From contig NZ_JAHLDL010000010.1 in assembly GCF_018861315.1 (NCBI RefSeq), positions 62,001-126,000 of the forward strand: a stretch of DNA of 64,000 nucleotides, given 5' to 3'. The stretch is from Clostridium bowmanii (GTDB taxonomy: Bacteria > Bacillota > Clostridia > Clostridiales > Clostridiaceae). A program made the position numbers and the translations under genes. Positions within the stretch are counted from its first letter, which is position 1. Every line of letters begins with the position of its first letter. The notes below the pieces were generated by a model. The model saw nothing but the letters and a program-made list of their open reading frames with translations, had not been told where the DNA came from and ran no database searches. Shown one piece after another: positions 9,203-16,593 of this stretch.

Positions 9203-10072
9203 TTAATCTGCGTTTCTCATAAATCTAAATTGTATTAACGACACAGCAATTATGCACAATCCAAGCATTACCGCCATAGCTGAAGCAATTCCCGCAATGG
9301 GCTGCCCTGTACCAAAGGCAATTTGTCTTATATACATTAGTAAAACTGTTGTCTTGCCTGAAGGCCCTCCATTTGAAAACATCAAGGGCTGACCATATAT
9401 ATTAAACTGAGCAATTGTTGTTAATACAAGTGTAAATGCTAATTGATTTTTGATTCCCGGAAGTGTTATGTACCAGATTTTTTTCATTGAACTAGCTCCA
9501 TCAATAGAAGCTGCTTCATATTGATCCTTTGAAACACTAGCTAATCCAGAAAGGTAAATTACCATATTTCCACCAATTCCCCACCAGATAGTAATTATAA
9601 GGATTGCAATCCACGTGTATGGAAGTACTCCCGCCCAAACAATATCTAATTTAAAAATATTGTTAATTGCACCTAGATTTTTGTTAAATAAAAAGGTCCA
9701 AGTTAAAATTACTGATGATATTGAAAGCAATGTTGGTAAATAGAATAATGCCTGGAACAATTTATGCCCTTTAGGTTTCTCATTTAAAGCTACTGCTAGT
9801 AATAAAGGAATTATTATCATAAAAGGAACGCTAATTAAAACAAAAAATAATGTATTTTTAAACCCATTATGAAACTGGGTATAAAATGTAGAACTACTAT
9901 TTATCAGTATTTCCTTATAGTTATCCAAGCCTACAAATTTAGGGCTATCCATTATGTTCCAGGTAGTAAATGAAATTAGCACTCCGAAAACTGTTGGAAT
10001 AGCCATGAAAATTAAATAAATCAATAAATGCGGTGCTAAAAATAAATATGGTGTTACATTCTTTTTTTTCAT
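9203..10072 (-). CDS. Carbohydrate ABC transporter permease (MalF type)
   Basis: 289 residues from the ATG at 10072; an upstream in-frame GTG (10084) lies inside the AGAGGTGA ribosome-binding site, so it is not the start. Six membrane segments and the EAA loop (DQYEAASIDGASSMKKIWYITLP) are visible. It forms the channel heterodimer with the MalG-type permease at 6046-6888. It lies between the binding protein and the GH2 gene. Confidence 0.93.
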   Translation of the reverse strand: MKKKNVTPYLFLAPHLLIYLIFMAIPTVFGVLISFTTWNIMDSPKFVGLDNYKEILINSSSTFYTQFHNGFKNTLFFVLISVPFMIIIPLLLAVALNEKPKGHKLFQALFYLPTLLSISSVILTWTFLFNKNLGAINNIFKLDIVWAGVLPYTWIAILIITIWWGIGGNMVIYLSGLASVSKDQYEAASIDGASSMKKIWYITLPGIKNQLAFTLVLTTIAQFNIYGQPLMFSNGGPSGKTTVLLMYIRQIAFGTGQPIAGIASAMAVMLGLCIIAVSLIQFRFMRNAD

Positions 10073-10189
10073 TAATTTATTCACCTCTAATTTATATAAA
10101 TTTATAATTTAGTTTTTAATTATATTCTTATTTATAATTTGCTGATTATTATTATAATAATAATAATCAGCAAATAAATTTTATTCATC

Positions 10190-11446
10190 TTATTTTTTAG
10201 AAGCTTTTATTCTATCTTGAGTTTCTTTTACAGCTTGATCCAGACCTTTTTTAACATCCATTTTATCAAATACCGTTTCTGTAACTATTTTATCAAGCGC
10301 TTCTGTTGCATAACCATAATATTTATAATTAAATATTTTTTGAGTTCCTTTTTCCTTCAGCAAAAATGCTTGTGGCATCTTCTGAAACTCCTCACTTTTA
10401 AGTATTTTTAATGATGCTGGAACTTGTCCAGATCTTGCCCATTCTATTGAATTATCACCAATCCATGCAATAAATTTCATTATTTCTGTTGCTCTTGCAT
10501 CATTCATTTTAGAATTTTTAAACATTGTGAACTGGTGTGATGAACTCCAGTTCACTTTCTTATTAGCATCATAAGTAATAAAATGTGTCATTCCCCAGTT
10601 TAAAGTTTTAATTGCACTTACTGAGTTTGCCATCCAAATACCTTCAGGCCAAATTACAAGTTTACCTGACTTAAATAATTGTCCCGGATCATCCCCATCT
10701 TGGCTTGCAATTCCATCTTTAACCATTGTTTTAAAATCATTTAATACCTTTTCACCTTTTTCATTACTAAATGTTGGTGCAGTTCCATCAGCACTTAATT
10801 CTCCGCCAAGTTGCTCATATAGTGCAAGAAATTCTGGCCGCATCCAACCAATAGACATCCCTGTTATTTTATCTTTTTTACTAGCTAATCCAACTTCTCT
10901 AACTTCATCCATTGTAATAACACCATCATCCAGGACATGTGGTCCATACTTTGCCATTAAATCCTTATTATAATATGATACGTAAGAATGAACATCTAAA
11001 GGAACACTGTACCGATTGCCACCGATTCCTCCAACTTTCCATCCCTCAGAAACATAATTTTCTTCTTTAATATTACCATTCGCAGTAATATATTTATCGA
11101 GTGGCATTAACATTTTATCCTCAACAAAGAGAGGAATTCTTTCCGCATGAACTATTGTAAGATCTGGTACTGCTTTTCCAGAAAGAACAACACTAGGTAG
11201 CTTTGCATACAAATCATTTTGTTCCATTGGTACATTTTTAATTTTAATCTTAGGATTTGTAGCATTGTATTGAGCAACTAATTTAGTCATGTTTTGCCCA
11301 TCAGCACCGGTAAAAACATTCCAAAATACTATAGGACTTGTATTACCATTTGCTGAGCTTGAACTTTTACCACATCCTACAAAAACCGAACTAATTATAA
11401 TTGTAGAAAGAATTGAACAGATTAGGACTCTTATTTTACGATTCAT
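10190..11446 (-). CDS. Extracellular sugar-binding lipoprotein (ABC transporter)
   Basis: 418 residues from ATG 11446, which follows a GGGGGATG site; an upstream in-frame ATG at 11560 would add an unlikely 38-residue leader. The signal sequence ends in the lipobox SVFVGC, so the protein is lipid-anchored outside the cell. The rest has the fold and length of CUT1 family 1 solute-binding proteins (TIVHAERIPL, W-rich C-terminal half). As first gene of the operon it gives substrate to the two permeases. Control is visible upstream: a near-consensus promoter with a cre site inside its spacer. Confidence 0.92.
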   Translation of the reverse strand: MNRKIRVLICSILSTIIISSVFVGCGKSSSSANGNTSPIVFWNVFTGADGQNMTKLVAQYNATNPKIKIKNVPMEQNDLYAKLPSVVLSGKAVPDLTIVHAERIPLFVEDKMLMPLDKYITANGNIKEENYVSEGWKVGGIGGNRYSVPLDVHSYVSYYNKDLMAKYGPHVLDDGVITMDEVREVGLASKKDKITGMSIGWMRPEFLALYEQLGGELSADGTAPTFSNEKGEKVLNDFKTMVKDGIASQDGDDPGQLFKSGKLVIWPEGIWMANSVSAIKTLNWGMTHFITYDANKKVNWSSSHQFTMFKNSKMNDARATEIMKFIAWIGDNSIEWARSGQVPASLKILKSEEFQKMPQAFLLKEKGTQKIFNYKYYGYATEALDKIVTETVFDKMDVKKGLDQAVKETQDRIKASKK

Positions 11447-11602
11447 TTTAAAATCATCCCCCATATTCATTTTTATATTAAAGCATATATTCTGCGCTAA
11501 AACATATGTTTTAAGACTAATTAATAAATTACTGTTTTTTATCTGCTTGGTTTGTTTCATTTTTTTTAGTTTAATACATAAAATATGTTTTAATTTAAAA
11601 TT

Positions 11603-11631
11603 AGTATATCATCTAATCGTTTTCAAGTCAA
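11603..11631 (-). promoter_or_regulatory. Sigma-A promoter of the sugar operon
   Basis: On the minus strand TTGACT (11626-11631), 17-base spacer, TATACT (11603-11608), about 155 bases before the binding-protein start. The remainder of 11632-12144 is very AT-rich and should hold the divergent promoter of the regulator at 12145; no clear operator was identified there. Confidence 0.8.
11612..11625 (-). promoter_or_regulatory. Catabolite response element (cre) inside the promoter spacer
   Basis: TGAAAACGATTAGA matches 13 of 14 positions of the known cre consensus TGWAANCGNTNWCA. It lies exactly between the -35 and -10 boxes, a position where CcpA-HPr(Ser-P) binding would block RNA polymerase. 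I infer glucose repression of the operon. Confidence 0.75.
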
Positions 11632-12144
11632 TATTAATGGATAAAATATAATTATATGTATATTTTCTCTGTCTCTGCCGGGATATTCAGTCATAATATT
11701 GTAATATGCTAAATTTATTCATATTATTATTTTATATTTTTATTCATTTAGCATTAAAACATTTTTTCTGTTTCAATGAACCATTATATATATATTGAAT
11801 AGTTTCTATATATATATTTAATAGACACTATCATTGTATACCAGCATTTATAAACCATATTTGATGGAATTAATTTATATATTTGTTTACTAAATATAAT
11901 TAAAGCCTAAATATATTTCTATATAAATTTTAAATTTCATTGGATTTCACAGAATATTACTGATATTATTCAACTTATAATATTTATTCATTATTAAAAA
12001 ACAATTTAATTGTTTTCAAACTATATAATGTATAAAAACATGATATAATAAAATTATGGTAATTGGAATATTTAAAGTATTATTTAGATACTCTCCAGAT
12101 ATCTAACAAATTAAACTATATATTAATGAGAGAGGTTGATATAA

Positions 12145-13077
12145 ATGCTTGAATTAAGCTTTACAAATGAAGCTGATTTAATAAAGGTATGCCATGCCCT
12201 ATCTACAAATATTCGTGTGGATATTTTAAAATTAATAATGGATAAAAATCTAAGTGTGGTAGAAATAGCTAAGACTTTAAATATTCCAGTATCCACTGCT
12301 GCTTCAAATATTACACTATTAGAAAAGTCAGGTTTAATTTTAACTGAACTACATCCTGCCAAGCGTGGAGCAATGAAAATATGCAGTCAAAACTTTGATG
12401 GTATACACATTAACTTGGATTATTGTGATTATTCCTTAAATCATGTACTTAAATATAATGAAATAGAAATGCCTATAGGCCATTATATTAATTGTGAAGT
12501 GTACCCTACCTGTGGTTTATCAGATGAAACTAAAATTATAACATTAGATGACCCCAGCACCTTTTTTACACCTTCCAGAATTAATGCTGAAGTACTTTGG
12601 TTTAGACGTGGCTTTGTAGACTATAAATTCCCTAAAATGAATGTTGAGAAAAATAAAGTTCTTATACATGCTCTTGAATTCAGCATGGAAATTTGTTCAG
12701 AAGCCCCCGGTGTTAACAATAACTGGCCCTCGGATATAACATTTTATTTAAATGATAAAGAGTTAGTTACGTGGACTTCTCCTGGAGACTTTGGTGACGT
12801 AAGAGGAAAATTAAACCCATCATGGTGGCCTGATTTCCATACACAATATGGACTGCTAAAGCATATTAAAATTGATAACAATGGAAGTTATCTAGATGAA
12901 GAACTATTATCTAGTATGTCTCTTAAAGATCTACAATTAGAAAAATCTGCTTATATTACTTTAAGAATAGCTATAAAAGATAATGCTAACAATAAAGGCG
13001 GAGTAACCATATTGGGTAAACATTTTGGAAATACTCCTCAAGATATAATTATGAGAACTAGCTATAATGAACTGTAG
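12145..13077 (+). CDS. ArsR-like winged-helix regulator with a large ligand-like C-terminal domain
   Basis: 310 residues. Residues 1-90 form an ArsR-type winged helix (LSTNIRVDILKLIMDKNLSV, recognition helix around VSTAASNITLLEKSG). The remaining 220 residues are not the usual dimerisation tail: they are Trp- and Pro-rich (NPSWWPDFHTQYGLLKHIKI) and beta-like, with conserved-looking Cys in a YPTCGL motif. I know such proteins only as regulators placed next to glycosidase operons. Divergent position next to the sugar operon suggests it controls that operon, with the C-terminal domain sensing a sugar. It is followed by a strong terminator. Confidence 0.8.
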   Translation: MLELSFTNEADLIKVCHALSTNIRVDILKLIMDKNLSVVEIAKTLNIPVSTAASNITLLEKSGLILTELHPAKRGAMKICSQNFDGIHINLDYCDYSLNHVLKYNEIEMPIGHYINCEVYPTCGLSDETKIITLDDPSTFFTPSRINAEVLWFRRGFVDYKFPKMNVEKNKVLIHALEFSMEICSEAPGVNNNWPSDITFYLNDKELVTWTSPGDFGDVRGKLNPSWWPDFHTQYGLLKHIKIDNNGSYLDEELLSSMSLKDLQLEKSAYITLRIAIKDNANNKGGVTILGKHFGNTPQDIIMRTSYNEL

Positions 13078-13128
13078 TTATTGTAAAAACGAAATATAAA
13101 ATTCAATATCTTGAACTACGTTGCCACA

Positions 13129-13158
13129 TAAAAAAAGTGCTACTTATAGCGCTTTTTT
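13129..13158 (+). terminator. Terminator after the winged-helix regulator
   Basis: Short hairpin AGTGCT / AGCGCT with A residues before and six T residues after. The symmetric flanks could let it work in both directions; on the minus strand it would also close the toxin remnant that ends here. Confidence 0.75.
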
Positions 13159-13273
13159 ACTGGTAATGCGTCCACATTCTTAAAATCTTAATTGTATTTT
13201 CTTTCTCATACACTTCATAAATTTTTCTATGCATTATATTGATTCTTCGACAAATCTGTTCTTTCTTGGCAAT
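13157..13273 (-). pseudogene. Txe/YoeB-type toxin, C-terminal remnant
   Basis: A 38-codon open stretch reads CRRINIMHRKIYEVYEKEN and ends MWTHYQ, stop. This is the signature C-terminus of Txe/YoeB mRNA-interferase toxins (SRRINxxHRLVYEV ... HY). An in-frame TAG precedes it, no start is present, and no antitoxin gene is nearby, so it is a dead fragment of a toxin-antitoxin module. The family match is by motif recall, not by search. Confidence 0.6.
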
Positions 13274-13350
13274 CTATCCCTGTAAACCGTTCATTTTAAA
13301 TATAAACTCTAAAAACGAATTGAAATTTTCGATAATTTTATTAATTCATC

Positions 13351-13379
13351 TTGACATATATTTTCTCGTGTTATATATT
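13351..13379 (+). promoter_or_regulatory. Sigma-A promoter of the GntR/ABC locus
   Basis: TTGACA (13351-13356), 17 bases, TATATT (13374-13379). A second candidate with TTGACA at 13420-13425 and GATATA at 13443-13448 lies closer to the gene. The first overlaps a tandem repeat. Confidence 0.6.
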
Positions 13380-13391
13380 TTCTCGTGTTAT
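13358..13391. repeat. Two tandem copies of a 17-base unit in the promoter
   Basis: ATATTTTCTCGTGTTAT is repeated exactly twice head to tail, covering the spacer and -10 of the upstream promoter. It may be a slippage product or a paired operator. Confidence 0.7.
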
Positions 13392-13394
13392 ATA

Positions 13395-13416
13395 GTTAGT
13401 TACATAAGCGACTAAC
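13395..13416. promoter_or_regulatory. Candidate GntR operator
   Basis: Inverted repeat GTTAGT, ten bases, ACTAAC lies between the two candidate promoters, 57 bases before the GntR start. YtrA-type regulators usually repress their own operon through such a site; this assignment is inference from position and symmetry. Confidence 0.4.
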
Positions 13417-13473
13417 CAATTGACAAAGTAAGCATACTATATGATATATTATGAATATGAAGGTGGTGTTTAA

Positions 13474-13851
13474 ATGCAATTTAATACGAGTGGTGAGAAG
13501 CCAATTTTCCTACAATTTGCTGAAGAGCTTGAAAATAATATACTTAAAGGTATATTTGAGGAAGAGACGCAAATCCCCTCTACTACTGAGGTAGCGATTA
13601 AGTTTAAAATAAATCCAGCCACTGCAAACCGCGGTGTAAACCTGCTTGTGGATGAAGAAATCATATACAAAAAGCGTGGCATCGGAATGTTTGTAAGCAC
13701 TGGGGCCAGGGATAAAATAATAACCAAACGAAAAAACGTTTTTTATGAAAGTTATATATTATCTCTTTTAGAAGAAGCTAAAAATTTAAACATCAGCAAA
13801 GGTGAAATTATTGTCTTAATAGAAAGTGGTTGCCATAATGAGCAGGATTGA
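13474..13851 (+). CDS. GntR-family regulator, YtrA subfamily
   Basis: 125 residues: an N-terminal GntR winged helix (residues 8-75, PIFLQFAEELENNIL, IPSTTEVAIKFKINPATANR, KKRGIGMFV) and a short two-helix tail, the length typical of the YtrA subfamily. Such proteins repress an operon encoding an ABC exporter. Here its stop overlaps the start of an ABC ATPase gene that is broken, so the regulator is intact while its target is a remnant. The start follows GAAGGTGGTG. Confidence 0.88.
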   Translation: MQFNTSGEKPIFLQFAEELENNILKGIFEEETQIPSTTEVAIKFKINPATANRGVNLLVDEEIIYKKRGIGMFVSTGARDKIITKRKNVFYESYILSLLEEAKNLNISKGEIIVLIESGCHNEQD

Positions 13852-14109
13852 AATAAAAAATACATCAAAACATTTCAACAAAACAATCGCATTAAAAGAT
13901 GTCTCTTAGACTCTTGAGCCCAATAAAATATATGGGCTTATGGGAAGGAACGGTGCTGGTAAAACTACACTTTTAAATATTATAACTAATAAGGATTTTC
14001 AGGAAGCATTCCCAATCCACATATTGCTTCATTTAGCATGTTTCTCTGTACTGTGATTATTTGTGGTTTTAATTATCTGCTCATCCGAAAAGCGGAGACA
14101 AAGGCATAA
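13838..14109 (+). pseudogene. ABC exporter operon collapsed to an ATPase-permease scar
   Basis: The ATG overlaps the GntR stop. The reading starts like a normal ATPase (IEIKNTSKHFNKTIALKDV), meets an in-frame TAG, then continues in frame through an intact Walker A (GLMGRNGAGKTT). After NIITNKDFQ it changes to the end of a permease in another frame: one hydrophobic helix with the tail NYLLIRKAETKA, stop. Everything from the ATPase signature motif through most of the permease is missing. Known operons of this type run gntR-ATPase-permease, so one deletion plus one stop explains it. In 14110-14275 I see nothing recognisable. Confidence 0.75.
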
Positions 14110-14275
14110 TCAATGTAGCTTAGACTTATTGATACAACAAATATTTATATATCTGTTGCCTCAACAATTCCGATGCCTTATGTTTCTTTCAATTATAAAA
14201 CTTGCCATCCCATTTAAATAGCAGTCGAAGAATTCAAGACAGACCTTATTTATTGTTTTAAGGCAGTATTCATTG

Positions 14276-14890
14276 TCAGTCGTTGATTTCTTCCCGTTTA
14301 CCTGCTGTTTCTTCAAGTATACATATTGTTTTTGTTAAGGATTCGGTGAATTCTGCATCAGAAGAGTTCTTGAAGATAAGCAAATCATCTTTTATAAACG
14401 GATCATCCAAAGCAATAGGAATATCAAAATTAATTTCTGCAATATATTCATTCCAATGCGCAAGTTTCCATGTATCCCTATCAGAATTCCTCTCAATCAT
14501 TCTTTGCTGTGTTACATCGATTGAAGTTTTCACCCAAATAACCACTAAAGATGCATTCTTATCTTTTAATGTTGCTTTTAGCTTTTTGATATAGTTTAAA
14601 TCTCGTATCTCTTTTGTAAATGGTGCATTAATTAGCACAATATCGTCATAATTCAAAGCTTCCATTGCCAGTTCTACTATTGTTTCGTATTCATAATCAC
14701 GTATATTTTCATTAAAAAAATCTGAGCTTCTATTATATTCTTCACCTGCTACGACAAAAATCTGTTTTGATAATTTAATGAGTACATCTTTATCAAGATA
14801 GACCACTTGGTGTAATGCCTCAGCAAGTTTTTTTGCGATATAAGTTTTTCCACTTGCTGGTGGTGATGTTACTAAAATTAGTTTTTTCAC
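14276..14890 (-). CDS. P-loop kinase-like ATPase
   Basis: 204 residues. Walker A is at the extreme N-terminus (VTSPPASGKTYIAKKLAEAL), followed by LDKDVLIKL, the nucleoside/zeta-kinase-like layout where the Asp contacts the substrate. RMIERNSDRDTWK resembles the LID arginines of small-molecule kinases. A Walker B-like hydrophobic strand (DDIVLINAPF) follows near residue 85. No membrane segments. It is probably a cytoplasmic kinase of a small molecule or an AAA_33-type ATPase; the substrate is unknown. The start has an AGGAGGGT site. It is not clearly in an operon. Confidence 0.75.
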   Translation of the reverse strand: MKKLILVTSPPASGKTYIAKKLAEALHQVVYLDKDVLIKLSKQIFVVAGEEYNRSSDFFNENIRDYEYETIVELAMEALNYDDIVLINAPFTKEIRDLNYIKKLKATLKDKNASLVVIWVKTSIDVTQQRMIERNSDRDTWKLAHWNEYIAEINFDIPIALDDPFIKDDLLIFKNSSDAEFTESLTKTICILEETAGKREEIND

Positions 14891-14954
14891 AACAATACCC
14901 TCCTAGTAAAAAATTTAAGTCTTAAAATTTTCAAACTTGTTCAACTTTTCATGT

Positions 14955-15083
14955 TCACTTTATTATACCTCTTTTCCTGTATAATAATTTAGTAAATTCT
15001 ATTATCTTATGGACCAGTCTCTTGGAGAAATCTATTACTTCGTCCTCTAAGATAAATTCATAATCTCCACATGGGACTTTCAA
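14955..15083 (-). pseudogene. Unrecognised 42-codon coding fragment
   Basis: A short open stretch from a TTG reads KVPCGDYEFILEDEVIDFSK and ends in TGA. Its composition looks protein-like, but there is no ribosome-binding site and I cannot name a family. It may be a C-terminal remnant. It is the only item seen in 14891-15103. Confidence 0.2.
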
Positions 15084-15103
15084 CTATAAAATACACCTTA
15101 ACG

Positions 15104-15146
15104 ACAAAAAAACTACCGAAATATATTTATATAACTTTCAGTAGTT
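15104..15146 (-). terminator. Terminator of the germination chimera; repeated element
   Basis: Arms AACTACCGAAA / TTTCAGTAGTT (one mismatch) followed on the minus strand by seven T residues. The right arm touches the stop codon. The same hairpin with its flanks (about 46 bases) is found again at 26886-26930. Confidence 0.75.
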
Positions 15147-16282
15147 TATTTATTTGAAAGAGTAAATTTTGAATTTCTGTTCTTCATCTCCGCCATAATA
15201 AAAACAATCAAGGGAATTATAACTTCAAAAGGAATGGCATAATATTGCCATATGTTGAAATTCCAAAATGACATTTCCATAATGCTTTTGTAAACAAAAG
15301 AGGAGAAGGCCAGCATTAAAAGTGTAATTGGTGTTGCAATGAATTTGCAATCATCTAACCCAAAAACCTTGGAAATTCCGTTGCAAACTGCAAAAATGCA
15401 TATACATGCTTTAACAAAGACACATATTAAAAAGTCGATAGTTACTAACATTTCAAGCCTTTCAAGTAGTTCACCTACCCTGATAAGGCTTATTGCCATG
15501 GTAGAAGGGTAATACACTCTAGCTATGGTATTACTACCTAATAATAAAATATTCCTAAGTGTTGCTAAAAACACAAGTCCTCCACCTATAAGTAAACCTA
15601 GCATGAATATTTTATTGTAATTTTTAGTTTTAGATATATTTGAAAATACCATGGTAAATATTATAGTTTCACCAAAAGGGTAAGAAAATGCTGAGAAAGC
15701 ACCTTTTAAAACCGGCGCTGAACCACTACTTAATATAGGCTTTAATTTACTTATATCCATTTGTGGTATAGATAAAACAGTGATAGTTAAGAAAACAATA
15801 ATTGCTACAAAAACAAAGAATTCCGACCATCGTCCTAGGCCTCTGACTATAGTTTCTGCTTGAGGTTCTGAAATATTCCTTGTTTTCCATCCAATAGTAT
15901 CTATAACAAGTACGTCCGCAAAACCATCTATGAAAAGCATCGTTTTTCCATATATAATTCCATTGACAATATCATCAACCTCCGAACATGTTTTATTGTC
16001 CCCTGTTAAAAGTACTTCTTGCATTAAAACATTCATAATTTCACTAGGATTAGTATCAGGTATGTTACTTAGTAACATTGGTTTTATAATATTTTCATTA
16101 ATCATTTGAGAATCTGCCATACCGTTAATGAAGATAAGCATACACTTAGTACTTATGCTGGTTCCAAATGATATCGCCCTATATACAATTGTTTTATCAT
16201 TCACAAAAATATCTCTTATAATTTTAATATTCTCATCTAATGAGGTCACTAGTTTTATATTTGAAAAGTCATTTGTATTCAT
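15146..16282 (-). pseudogene. Chimeric spore germination protein: GerA N-terminus fused in frame to GerB C-terminus
   Basis: 378 codons stay open. Residues 1-146 match the soluble N-terminal domain of GerA/GerKA receptor subunits (FINGMADSQMINENIIKPML, DTIGWKTRNISEPQAETIVR). At RGL the text switches to the second half of the GerB/GerKB permease subunit, an APC-type transporter (MDISKLKPILSSGSAPVLKG, SYPFGETIIFTMVF) with about six membrane segments. The GerA membrane domain, any GerC lipoprotein gene and the first GerB helices are absent. Known receptors need three separate subunits, so this is most simply a deletion product and probably inactive, although the frame is intact and a terminator follows. 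Confidence 0.75.
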
Positions 16283-16460
16283 AAATTAACATCCTTTGTA
16301 ATATAATAATTAACCACGTGTAGATATTTTATCCATTATTTAAAGGCATTATTCACATGAATTTTTTATGGATGAAGTAACGCGGAATCCTTTTCTTGGT
16401 TGCTTCCAATTTTTAAAAGGAGACAGTTTCCTTCCGGATATTGGTAATGAAAAATAAAAA

Positions 16461-16527
16461 TAGAACTGCAACACAAGTCGCAGTTATCCTTAGTTCACTT
16501 TTAACGTTTTTTCATCTAAATATAGGG
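16461..16527. repeat. Dispersed repeat, copy B (partner at 2218-2284)
   Basis: Contains AACTGCAAC / GTCGCAGTT as a hairpin and the shared flank CATCTAAATATA. Here the minus-strand reading gives ATTTTTATTTTT after the stem, so it may terminate transcripts from copA. The rest of 16283-16593 holds nothing I recognise. Confidence 0.6.
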
Positions 16528-16593
16528 GCTCTATAAATCTTTATGAAATGCTGGAGCATGAGGAAACAAAAGTTTGGTGCCTTCGCCCTCGCC

